From NCBI GenBank assembly GCA_028290085.1, contig JAQGKN010000010.1, positions 1-12,068 on the forward strand: 12,068 nt of DNA, in the 5' to 3' direction. The notes under the pieces were generated by a model. That model made no database searches, was not told the DNA's origin, and saw nothing but the letters and a program-made list of their open reading frames with translations. Origin of the DNA: Hyphomicrobiales bacterium. Its GTDB lineage: Bacteria; Pseudomonadota; Alphaproteobacteria; Rhizobiales; Beijerinckiaceae. The translations under genes were made by a program, and so were the position numbers. Positions 6,306-12,068 of this stretch are shown here, piece by piece (positions within the stretch are counted from its first letter, which is position 1; every line of letters starts with the position of its first letter).

Positions 6306-7166
6306 TCAGGCCGGGCCGGTGGCGACGGGAAGATCGTCGCGGGCGCCCCATTCAGCCCAGGACCCGTCATAGACGGCGCCTTCCCTGCGGCCTGTGACCG
6401 CCAGCGCCAGTGTGACGATGGCCGCCGAGACCCCCGACCCACAGGACGTGATGACCGGGCGTGACGGATCGATGCCCGCGTCATCCAGCGCCTTCACCAG
6501 ATCGGGCAGGGGCTTCAGGCGCCCGTCTGCCACGATGGCGGGAAAAGGCAGGCTTTTGGAACCGGGAATGTGACCCATCCGCAGGCCCGGACGGGGCTCG
6601 GGTGCCTCGCCGCGAAAGCGGTCCGCAGGCCGCGCATCGACCACTTGCGTGGCCCCGCTGGACAGCGCGCGCTTCACGTCATCGATGGCGGCAATGACGC
6701 TGTGATCGAGACGTGCGTTGAACGTCGTTGCTGGCCGCGAAACCTCGCCGTCTTCCAGCGGGAGTTCCTCTGCCATCCACTTCGGCATGCCACCATCGAG
6801 CACGGAAACGTCACGCGCGCCGAACGCCCGCAGCATCCACCACACGCGCGGCGCGGAGAAAAGGCCACTGCCGTCGTAAACGACAATCTGGGCACCGTCC
6901 GACACCCCGAGCTTGCCCATGGAAGCAGCGAAGGCGGCCGGCGTAGGCATCATGTGGGGAAGCGAGGTTGCCTGTTCCGAGACAGCGTCGAGATCGAAAA
7001 ACACGGCGCCGGGAATGTGGCTCGCCAGATATTCTGCGCGTGCATCGCGCTTCTGGGGCGGCAGATACCAAGAGCCATCGATCACCACGAGGCCGGGCGT
7101 GCCCAGTCTCTGCGCGAGCCAATCGGTGGAGACAAGAAACGGAGAGTGGGGTCCTGGATCGGCCAT
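6306..7166 (-). CDS. sseA: 3-mercaptopyruvate sulfurtransferase
   Basis: Two-domain rhodanese-fold enzyme transferring sulfur from 3-mercaptopyruvate to an acceptor thiol or cyanide, part of cysteine catabolism and sulfur trafficking; cytoplasmic. It is 286 residues from ATG 7166, near the 281 of E. coli SseA; AGGAAA lies about 7 bases upstream, and in-frame codons further upstream are leader. The N-terminal inactive rhodanese domain runs to about residue 140 (VVIDGSWYLPP, HIPGAVFFDLD, VVYDGSG). The C-terminal domain holds DARPADRFRGE, GHIPGSKSLPF and the active loop CGSGVSA with catalytic C242. CGSGxxA, rather than CRKGVTA, marks a mercaptopyruvate enzyme instead of thiosulfate:cyanide rhodanese. 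A cysteine synthase lies upstream on the same strand, a functional neighbour, but the 250-base gap and own promoter suggest separate transcription. Confidence 0.93.
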   Translation of the reverse strand: MADPGPHSPFLVSTDWLAQRLGTPGLVVIDGSWYLPPQKRDARAEYLASHIPGAVFFDLDAVSEQATSLPHMMPTPAAFAASMGKLGVSDGAQIVVYDGSGLFSAPRVWWMLRAFGARDVSVLDGGMPKWMAEELPLEDGEVSRPATTFNARLDHSVIAAIDDVKRALSSGATQVVDARPADRFRGEAPEPRPGLRMGHIPGSKSLPFPAIVADGRLKPLPDLVKALDDAGIDPSRPVITSCGSGVSAAIVTLALAVTGRREGAVYDGSWAEWGARDDLPVATGPA

Positions 7167-7199
7167 CGGCTGGTTTCCTGTATCGGTTTTGAAGCAGGT

Positions 7200-7217
7200 A
7201 AACGAAGGCTTTCGTTT
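7200..7217 (-). promoter_or_regulatory. Stem-loop at start of sseA leader
   Basis: AAACGAA (7200-7206) and TTCGTTT (7211-7217) form a 7-bp stem with a 4-base loop. If the promoter at 7228-7256 is used, transcription starts near 7221 and this hairpin is at the very 5' end of the mRNA, where such stems often protect against decay. Confidence 0.35.
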
Positions 7218-7227
7218 CTGCTTCGTG

Positions 7228-7256
7228 TTTAGCTGAAAAGCACAAGCGAAGTTCAA
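7228..7256 (-). promoter_or_regulatory. Putative sigma-70 promoter of sseA
   Basis: On the minus strand TTGAAC (7256-7251) and GCTAAA (7233-7228) are 17 bases apart, a fair match to TTGACA/TATAAT with ideal spacing. It predicts a leader of about 55 bases before the sseA ATG. Confidence 0.4.
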
Positions 7257-7316
7257 GACGGGAGGCGTAGATAAGGCAATACGGCCGCGGTTTTGCGGCG
7301 AGGGGCCTAGATTGTC

Positions 7317-7403
7317 ATGTCACGCGAACTGCCGTTTCTTCACGCCGTGTTTTTCCTCGGATTCTTCGGCGCTACATTCATGACGATGATGCGCTTCGGC
7401 TAA
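7317..7403 (+). CDS. Possible 28-residue membrane peptide
   Basis: A short frame on the opposite strand to its neighbours: ATG at 7317, TAA at 7401-7403, with a stop (TAG 7308-7310) just upstream, so the ATG is the only start. The peptide begins MSRELPFLHAVFFLGFFGAT and ends FMTMMRFG: a charged N-terminus, then an almost wholly hydrophobic stretch of about 18 residues, as in single-span small membrane proteins. A weak GAGGGG lies 11 bases before the ATG. The stop is 13 bases from the convergent cysK stop, with the palindrome CCGCGCGCGG (7406-7415) between. It could be chance; no homologue is recognised. Confidence 0.3.
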   Translation: MSRELPFLHAVFFLGFFGATFMTMMRFG

Positions 7404-7416
7404 TGCCGCGCGCGGG

Positions 7417-8448
7417 TCAGAGAAAGTCGGGACGGATCGTGGATGGGCGTTCCATCCAGCCAGGCACCGGCAAGTCCTTGCTGCGCAGGAACGCTGGATT
7501 GTAGAGCTTCGAGCCGTAGCGAACGCCGCTATCACACAGGATGGTGACGATGACGTGTCCCGGCCCCATGTCGCGGGCAAGTCGCATTGCGCCCGCCACG
7601 TTGATGGCCGATGAGCCACCGAGCAGCAGTCCCTCGTTCTCCGCGAGGTCGAACAGGATCGGCAACGCGTCTTCGTCGGTGATCTGGTAGGCCATATCGA
7701 TCGGCGCATCCTCCAGATTGGCTGTGATGCGGCCCTGGCCGATGCCTTCGGTAATCGAGCTACCTTCCGCCTTCAGAACGCCGTGGGCGTAATAATTGTA
7801 GAGCGATGCTCCCATCGGGTCAGCCAACGCTATTTTCACAGAGGATTTGCGCGCCTTGAGCGCCATGCCAACACCCGCCAGAGTGCCACCCGTGCCGACA
7901 GCGCAGGTGAAGCCGTCCACCAGACCGTTCGTCTGGTCGAAGATCTCAGGTCCAGTCGTCTCGAAATGGCCTTGGCGGTTGGCCACGTTGTCGAACTGAT
8001 TGGCCCAGATCGCGCCCTGGGGATGCTCCCTGGCGAGCCGTTCGGCGAGACGGCCTGACAGTTTTACGTAATTGTTGGGGTTCGAATAGGCGACAGCGGG
8101 AACTTCGATGAGTTCGGCGCCCTGCATCCGCAGCAGATCCTTCTTTTCCTGCGACTGCGTATCGGGAATGACGATGACCGTTCGGAAGCCCATGGCGTTG
8201 GCAACAAGAGCCAGACCGATGCCGGTATTGCCTGCCGTCCCTTCCACGATCATGCCGCCTGGCTTGAGGCGGCCATCGGCCACAGCATCCTGAACGATGG
8301 CGAGTGCCGCACGGTCCTTGACCGACCCGCCGGGGTTCATAAACTCGGCTTTGCCTAGAATGGTGCAGCCCGTGGCCTCGGAGGCATGGCGAAGCTTGAT
8401 GAGGGGCGTGTGACCGATGGCCGCGAGAACGTCGTCGAATGCCTTCAT
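7417..8448 (-). CDS. cysK: Cysteine synthase (O-acetylserine sulfhydrylase family)
   Basis: PLP enzyme of fold type II expected to make L-cysteine from O-acetyl-L-serine and sulfide; cytoplasmic. It is 343 residues from ATG 8448; GAGA sits 5 bases upstream, while the in-frame ATG at 8454 directly abuts that site. Landmarks are IGHTPLIKL (11-19), the PLP lysine K44 in NPGGSVKDRAA, the substrate loop TAGNTG (71-76, where E. coli CysK has TSGNTG), and the phosphate-binding GTGGT. Segments such as YSNPNNYVKLSG, IWANQFDNVANR and ADPMGASLYNYY mark the longer subgroup that differs from classical 310-320-residue CysK, so substrate preference might differ. The chrR gene diverges upstream, and a nested inverted repeat occupies the leader. 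Confidence 0.9.
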   Translation of the reverse strand: MKAFDDVLAAIGHTPLIKLRHASEATGCTILGKAEFMNPGGSVKDRAALAIVQDAVADGRLKPGGMIVEGTAGNTGIGLALVANAMGFRTVIVIPDTQSQEKKDLLRMQGAELIEVPAVAYSNPNNYVKLSGRLAERLAREHPQGAIWANQFDNVANRQGHFETTGPEIFDQTNGLVDGFTCAVGTGGTLAGVGMALKARKSSVKIALADPMGASLYNYYAHGVLKAEGSSITEGIGQGRITANLEDAPIDMAYQITDEDALPILFDLAENEGLLLGGSSAINVAGAMRLARDMGPGHVIVTILCDSGVRYGSKLYNPAFLRSKDLPVPGWMERPSTIRPDFL

Positions 8449-8470
8449 GCCCATCTCTTTTTTATCTGGC

Positions 8471-8513
8471 GACGTCACCCCCAGTGCGGTACCGCCTCTT
8501 GAAGTGTGACGTC
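8471..8513. promoter_or_regulatory. Nested inverted repeats upstream of cysK
   Basis: GACGTCAC (8471-8478) and GTGACGTC (8506-8513) are perfect 8-bp inverted copies 27 bases apart; each includes the palindrome GACGTC. Near the centre lies the perfect palindrome GCGGTACCGC (8486-8495). The set lies 22-65 bases upstream of the cysK ATG and could be an operator with two sites about 35 bases apart (centre to centre), or a leader RNA fold. Confidence 0.45.
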
Positions 8514-8537
8514 GTTGCCTGCGGCTATATGGTCAAG

Positions 8538-8567
8538 TGATCCAACCCGGGAAATGCTGCGTAACAT
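8538..8567 (+). promoter_or_regulatory. RpoE/ECF11-type promoter of chrR
   Basis: TGATCC (8538-8543), an 18-base spacer, then TAACAT (8562-8567). Rhodobacter sphaeroides RpoE, the sigma factor bound by ChrR, recognises TGATCC with 18 bases to a TAA-type -10 element. The element points to chrR and would give a leader of about 100 bases. Finding it directly before a chrR homologue supports autoregulation. Confidence 0.7.
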
Positions 8568-8676
8568 TTTACCAGATGGTTGAATATGGTCGAGCCTGCG
8601 TCGTTGCGCGTTCGGTCCACACCTTAGGCTCACTCGAAAGGGCGCGGCCGAAGGAAAGGTTTCAGGGGCAAATGTC

Positions 8677-9348
8677 GTGAACGATGGTTTTCAGGAATTG
8701 GATTCAACCGCGCAGCCGCTTGACGCTTTGCTGGCTGCCTATAGCGCGGGCACCCTGAACCCGAGCCTGCATGCGCTTGTGGCCTCTCATCTGTCGATGA
8801 AGCACGATTCAAGAGCTTTCGTGGCCGCGCTCGAGGGGTTGGCCGCTGATGAGCTTACCAAAATCAAGCCGGAGCCGCTCAGCCGCCGCAATGAGCGCCT
8901 GAAAGCGATTTTCGAGGCACCGGCTGCGCCACTCGGCAAGAGTGTTCCTGCGACAGGGGCGTCCATCCTGCCGCCGCCGCTGCGGCACTATCTGGGCCGG
9001 GACATGGACGCGATCCGGTGGCGCACGAAGCTGCCCGGCGTCAAGGAATGCTGCATCGAGCATACCGGGCGAGGCGAGGCCAGTCTTCTCTGGATCAAGG
9101 GTGGTCGCCGGATGCCCTCCCATACACATGAGGGTTCGGAAGTGACGCTGGTGCTGAAAGGCGCATTTTCCGACGTGACGGGACGTTATTCGCGCGGCGA
9201 CATCGCCATCGCGGACGCCGACCTCGACCACAAGCCGTTCACCGACGCGGGTGAGGATTGCATCTGCTTCGCGGTCACCGACGCCCCGCTGCATTTGACG
9301 GGCCCCTTCGGCCGGCTGCTCGACCGTTTGTTCGGAGCGGGACACTGA
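8677..9348 (+). CDS. chrR: ChrR-like anti-sigma factor with cupin domain
   Basis: Likely binds and holds inactive an RpoE (ECF11) sigma factor until singlet oxygen or a related stress frees it. The length, 223 residues, fits the ChrR family. The start is GTG 8677 with AGGGG 8 bases upstream; no ATG/GTG/TTG lies upstream in frame after a TGA at 8581. The N-terminal anti-sigma domain (about 14-70: LDALLAAYSAGTL, LVASHLS) is recognisable, but by alignment to R. sphaeroides ChrR only one of its four zinc ligands is kept (H38); C35 and C38 are K42 and S45. The C-terminal cupin keeps its ligands H149, H151, E155 and H185 at constant offset. The dehydrogenase gene overlaps its stop. No sigma-factor gene is adjacent, which is unusual for the family. 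Confidence 0.85.
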   Translation: MNDGFQELDSTAQPLDALLAAYSAGTLNPSLHALVASHLSMKHDSRAFVAALEGLAADELTKIKPEPLSRRNERLKAIFEAPAAPLGKSVPATGASILPPPLRHYLGRDMDAIRWRTKLPGVKECCIEHTGRGEASLLWIKGGRRMPSHTHEGSEVTLVLKGAFSDVTGRYSRGDIAIADADLDHKPFTDAGEDCICFAVTDAPLHLTGPFGRLLDRLFGAGH

Positions 9349-10124
9349 TTCCCTATCGCGCTCGCCCGCAGGACGGGCTGGCGCTGGTCACAGGGGCCAG
9401 TTCTGGCATTGGCCGTGAGGTCGCTCGTCAGCTTGCCGTAAAGGGCTACACGGTCGTCGCCGTGGCGCGGAGGGCTGCGGAGCTCGATGCCTTCGCCGCC
9501 GAGGCCGCTGGTGCTGGCGGCAAAATCATTCCGATGCCGGGTGACGTCACAGATCGCAAGGCGATGGACGAACTCGTTTCAGCCGTAGAGGCACGGCATG
9601 GGGCCATTGCGCTCGCCTTTCTCAACGTCGGGACGTTTTTTCCCGACAGCGAGAATGATTTTGGAGGCGATGGCTTCCGCAAGACGTTCGCCGTCAATGT
9701 GGAGGGTACGATCAATCTGCTCGGGCCGCTGATCCGCGTCATGCGCGAGCGCGGTCGTGGCCAGATCGCCGTGAATGCCTCGGTCGCCGGTTACGGCGGC
9801 CTGCCGCGTGCCATCGCCTATTCCTCCTCGAAATCGGCGCTGATCGCCATGTGCGAGTCGCTGAAATTCGATCTCGACCGTGCCGGCATCACCATCCAGG
9901 TGGTCTGCCCGGGCTTTGTCGAGACGCCGCTGACAGATCAGAACGAGTTTCCGATGCCCTTCCTCATTCCCGTGCAAGAAGCTGGGCGGCGCATTTGCTC
10001 GGGCTTTGAGACGAAAGGCTTCGAGATCGCTTTTCCCAAGCGCATGGCCTTCATCCTGAAGTTCATGAACATGCTGCCCTATGGGCTTTATTTTGCGCTG
10101 CTTTCCAGGATCACGGGACGCTGA
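9345..10124 (+). CDS. Short-chain dehydrogenase/reductase, probable non-canonical start
   Basis: Classical SDR, NAD(P)-dependent oxidoreductase of unknown substrate. It has the cofactor motif TGASSGIG (16-23), DVT (67-69), N118, and the catalytic S146, Y159 and K163 (YSSSK) with standard spacing. The NNAG motif reads LNVG, a departure from the family. CPGFVETPL follows. From the CTG at 9345 it would be 259 residues with the cofactor motif at the usual depth. No ATG, GTG or TTG is available there: the frame is open upstream to a TTG at 9258 inside chrR, whose ribosome site is badly placed. GGAG (9334-9337) lies 7 bases before the CTG, which overlaps the chrR stop as CTGA, implying coupled translation. 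ATT at 9348 is an alternative. SDRs with ChrR, MFS and Cfa recur in RpoE-ChrR regulons. Confidence 0.85.
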   Translation: MIPYRARPQDGLALVTGASSGIGREVARQLAVKGYTVVAVARRAAELDAFAAEAAGAGGKIIPMPGDVTDRKAMDELVSAVEARHGAIALAFLNVGTFFPDSENDFGGDGFRKTFAVNVEGTINLLGPLIRVMRERGRGQIAVNASVAGYGGLPRAIAYSSSKSALIAMCESLKFDLDRAGITIQVVCPGFVETPLTDQNEFPMPFLIPVQEAGRRICSGFETKGFEIAFPKRMAFILKFMNMLPYGLYFALLSRITGR

Positions 10125-11437
10125 CGCGCTTCGATTGTCTCGCGCAAGCGTGTCTGCGCGGCCGTATCGAGCGGGAAGTTCCACATGAGCGCGATCGCGG
10201 CGAGTTTCAACAACACGGGTAGCCCTGCGTAGAGCAGGCCGAGCATCGTCAGTCCGCCTTCCGTGCGCAGGCCCGCTGAGGGATCGAAGCCCGAGGCCGC
10301 AAGCAGCGGAAAGGCCAGCCCGACGGCCATCGCGAGAGCAAGCTTTGTCGCAAGCCCCCAGGCCGCGAAGTAGATGCCCGCGCGTTGTTCACCCGAGGCG
10401 GCGGTATCGACATCAATGACGTCGGCCTGAATGGCTGGGGGCAGCATCAGGTCGGCGCCGAGCGCAAAGCCGGTGCCGATGCACACGAAGGCAAAAGCCG
10501 TCGTCGCGCCCGCGCCCAGAAAGGGCGCCGTGCAGAAGAAGGCGCAGGCGATGAGCATGGCCACGCACCACGCCCGGTGCTTCGACAGCCGCCCTGCGAG
10601 TTTCAGCCAGAGTGGCACGCCCGCGACTCCGCACAGGAAATACAGCACGAGCAAAGGCCCCGCCGCATCGGGCGCTTGCAGCTTTTCGGAGACGAAGAAG
10701 ATAAACAGCGTCGCGGGAAAACCATTGGCGAAGCCGTTCAGCAGGAATGCGAGAATAAGCCTGAGAAACGGCCTGTTTGCGCGCATGTGCGCCAATCCCT
10801 CGCGCAGGCTCAGGCGTTCATGCGAGAGACCTACGGGTTCAGGCACGCGCACAATTGTGAGCAGCGCGCTTGCCGGCAGTGCGAGCAGAACGAAGAGCAC
10901 GACGGCGAAGAGCACGGCCCGTTCGCCGGGGAAGCCTGCCAGCGGCACCAGCACTTGTGCGAACAGCGCGATCAACGTGCCGAGGAGCGCAAAGCTCTCG
11001 CGCCAGCCCGCGATCCGCGCGCGGCCGTGATAGAGCGTCGAAAGCTCCGCGCCCCAGGCGGTGTAGGGCACCAGCGCCGCGGTCCATGCGACCGAGAGAA
11101 TGACGCCCCAAAGCATCAGGTAGAACACCCCTGCGCCGTCCGGCGGCGTGAAGACGAAGAAGGCGGCGAGCGCGGTCGGCAGGCTCGCCAGAGCAAACCA
11201 CAATCGTCTTCGGCCGAACGTCGGGCGCCAGCGGTCTGCCATGAATCCGACGAGCGGATCGCTCAGCGCATCGACAAGGCGCACGGCGAGAAGTGCCTGT
11301 CCCACAGCCGCCAACGGCAAGGCCAGCTCGCGTGCGTAGAATGCTGGCACGAGCACGTAAAGCGGCAGTGTCAGGATCGCGAGGGGCAGGGCAGGCAGCG
11401 CATAGGCGGCGAGCGTGCCCCGTCCCGGCTCACTCAT
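10088..11437 (-). CDS. MFS transporter, GPH/MFS_2-like
   Basis: Predicted inner-membrane secondary transporter, 449 residues with about 12 hydrophobic segments. The N-terminal half has DALSDPLVGFMADRW (56-70) followed by FGRRRLW (74-80), the loop 2-3 signature resembling the glycoside-pentoside-hexuronide:cation symporter branch (MFS_2). The substrate is unknown. The ATG at 11437 overlaps the stop of the upstream cfa gene (ATGA, 11437-11434), so translation is probably coupled to cfa; there is no independent strong ribosome site. A 60-base in-frame extension upstream lies inside cfa and is rejected. Its 3' end overlaps the convergent dehydrogenase gene by 37 bases. Such transporters are frequent in RpoE-ChrR type clusters, which suggests a role in membrane lipid or oxidative-damage handling, but this is inference. 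Confidence 0.87.
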   Translation of the reverse strand: MSEPGRGTLAAYALPALPLAILTLPLYVLVPAFYARELALPLAAVGQALLAVRLVDALSDPLVGFMADRWRPTFGRRRLWFALASLPTALAAFFVFTPPDGAGVFYLMLWGVILSVAWTAALVPYTAWGAELSTLYHGRARIAGWRESFALLGTLIALFAQVLVPLAGFPGERAVLFAVVLFVLLALPASALLTIVRVPEPVGLSHERLSLREGLAHMRANRPFLRLILAFLLNGFANGFPATLFIFFVSEKLQAPDAAGPLLVLYFLCGVAGVPLWLKLAGRLSKHRAWCVAMLIACAFFCTAPFLGAGATTAFAFVCIGTGFALGADLMLPPAIQADVIDVDTAASGEQRAGIYFAAWGLATKLALAMAVGLAFPLLAASGFDPSAGLRTEGGLTMLGLLYAGLPVLLKLAAIALMWNFPLDTAAQTRLRETIEARQRPVILESSAK

Positions 11438-12068
11438 GTCTTGGAGAAAACCATCTGGCGGACATCGATGGTTCCGGCGCGGAAACCCGCCTCGCAATAG
11501 GACAGGTAATATTCCCAGAGACGACGGAATTGCTCATCGAAGCCGAGCGGCGTCAATTGGGGCCAGGCCTGCCGGAAGCGCTCGCGCCAATGACTGAGCG
11601 TGGTGGCATAGTCGAGACCAAAGATCCGCTCGCCCGAGAGCCGGAAGCCGAATTTGGTCCCCATCTCGCGCATGATGGTGGGCGTCGGCAGCATGCCGCC
11701 GGGGAACACATAGCGGCGGATGAAATCGAGCTCGCTCTTGTAGCTCTTGAACAGAGCATCCTGAATGGTGATGACTTGCAGGCCCGCGATGCCGCCGGGT
11801 TTTAGCCGGTCGCGCAGCTGACCAAAATAGGTCGGCCAGTATTCCTCGCCCACGGCCTCGAACATTTCGATGGAGGCGATGCGATCGAAAGTGCCTTTCT
11901 CGTCGCGATAATCGAGCATCTTGATCTCGACGCGGTCGCTCAGGCCCGCCGCCTGCATGCGCGCCTGCGCGAAGTCGAACTGTTCCTGGCTGATCGTCAG
12001 GCCGGTGACGCGGCAGCCGATGTCGCGCGCGGCGAATTCCGCAAAGCCGCCCCAGCCGCAACCGATCT
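11434..12068 (-). CDS. cfa: Cyclopropane-fatty-acid-phospholipid synthase, 5' end outside the window
   Basis: Methyltransferase adding a methylene from S-adenosylmethionine to double bonds of membrane phospholipid acyl chains. Only the C-terminal 210 residues are present; the start lies beyond the right edge. The visible part opens with the SAM-binding motif IGCGWGGFAEFAA, then GLTISQEQ, MFEAVGEEYW, LKPGGIAGLQVITI, RYVFPGGMLPT, and the C-terminal active-site region YYLSYCEAGFRAGTIDV with the Cys corresponding to C354 of the E. coli enzyme, ending QMVFSKT. It overlaps the MFS gene start by 4 bases. cfa is a known target of RpoE in Rhodobacter, where it forms part of the singlet-oxygen response; clustering with chrR fits that role. 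Confidence 0.93.
   Translation of the reverse strand, partial: IGCGWGGFAEFAARDIGCRVTGLTISQEQFDFAQARMQAAGLSDRVEIKMLDYRDEKGTFDRIASIEMFEAVGEEYWPTYFGQLRDRLKPGGIAGLQVITIQDALFKSYKSELDFIRRYVFPGGMLPTPTIMREMGTKFGFRLSGERIFGLDYATTLSHWRERFRQAWPQLTPLGFDEQFRRLWEYYLSYCEAGFRAGTIDVRQMVFSKT

Noticed and set aside
8454..8478. Earlier starts for cysK (GTG 8478, ATG 8454)
   Set aside because: The GTG has no well-placed ribosome site and the ATG at 8454 directly abuts the GAG; ATG 8448 has better spacing.
10385..11500. Plus-strand open frame of 371 codons antisense to the MFS gene
   Set aside because: Extremely rich in Arg, Gln, Glu and His with no domain; a shadow of the transporter gene.

Overview
The window looks like chromosomal DNA of a GC-rich alphaproteobacterium, most likely in the Hyphomicrobiales (Rhizobiales). 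The reasons are a glnB-glnA pair behind a sigma-54 type promoter, a conserved small protein starting MCDYSLEMYG, and a ChrR/SDR/MFS/cyclopropane-fatty-acid-synthase cluster of the kind seen in alphaproteobacterial singlet-oxygen (RpoE-ChrR) regulons. I cannot name a genus.

Left part (1-3440), accessory in character. It holds the end of an unrecognised small gene, a secreted Gly/Met-rich protein (430-867), and a convergent cation diffusion facilitator (954-1859, minus). A gene-poor stretch with inverted and direct repeats follows. Then come two abutting broken genes on the minus strand: the C-terminal piece of a P-loop ATPase (2272-2754) and the N-terminal piece of a tyrosine recombinase (2750-3379). 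This looks like the scar of an integrated element lodged just downstream of glnA, with three tandem 12-bp repeats and a terminator-like hairpin at the junction.

Middle (3490-8450), core nitrogen and sulfur metabolism, all main genes on the minus strand. glnB (PII) and glnA (glutamine synthetase I) form an operon. Upstream of glnB are a near-consensus -24/-12 promoter and a 17-bp TGCA-N9-TGCA dyad at the usual distance for an NtrC enhancer site. Next are a conserved small protein with a clear intrinsic terminator, a 3-mercaptopyruvate sulfurtransferase (sseA), and a cysteine synthase (cysK family). A possible 28-residue membrane peptide is encoded on the plus strand between sseA and cysK.

Right part (8460-12068), photooxidative-stress cluster. 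Divergent from cysK is a ChrR-like anti-sigma factor preceded by TGATCC-N18-TAACAT, which closely resembles the promoter recognised by RpoE (ECF11) sigma factors. A short-chain dehydrogenase follows in a 4-base overlap and apparently lacks an ATG/GTG/TTG start. On the opposite strand, a cyclopropane-fatty-acid synthase (cut by the window end) and an MFS transporter are coupled by an ATGA overlap and run tail-to-tail into the dehydrogenase. The most interesting points are that this ChrR lacks the zinc-binding CxxC of the classical anti-sigma domain and that no sigma-factor gene lies next to it, although the cognate-type promoter is present.
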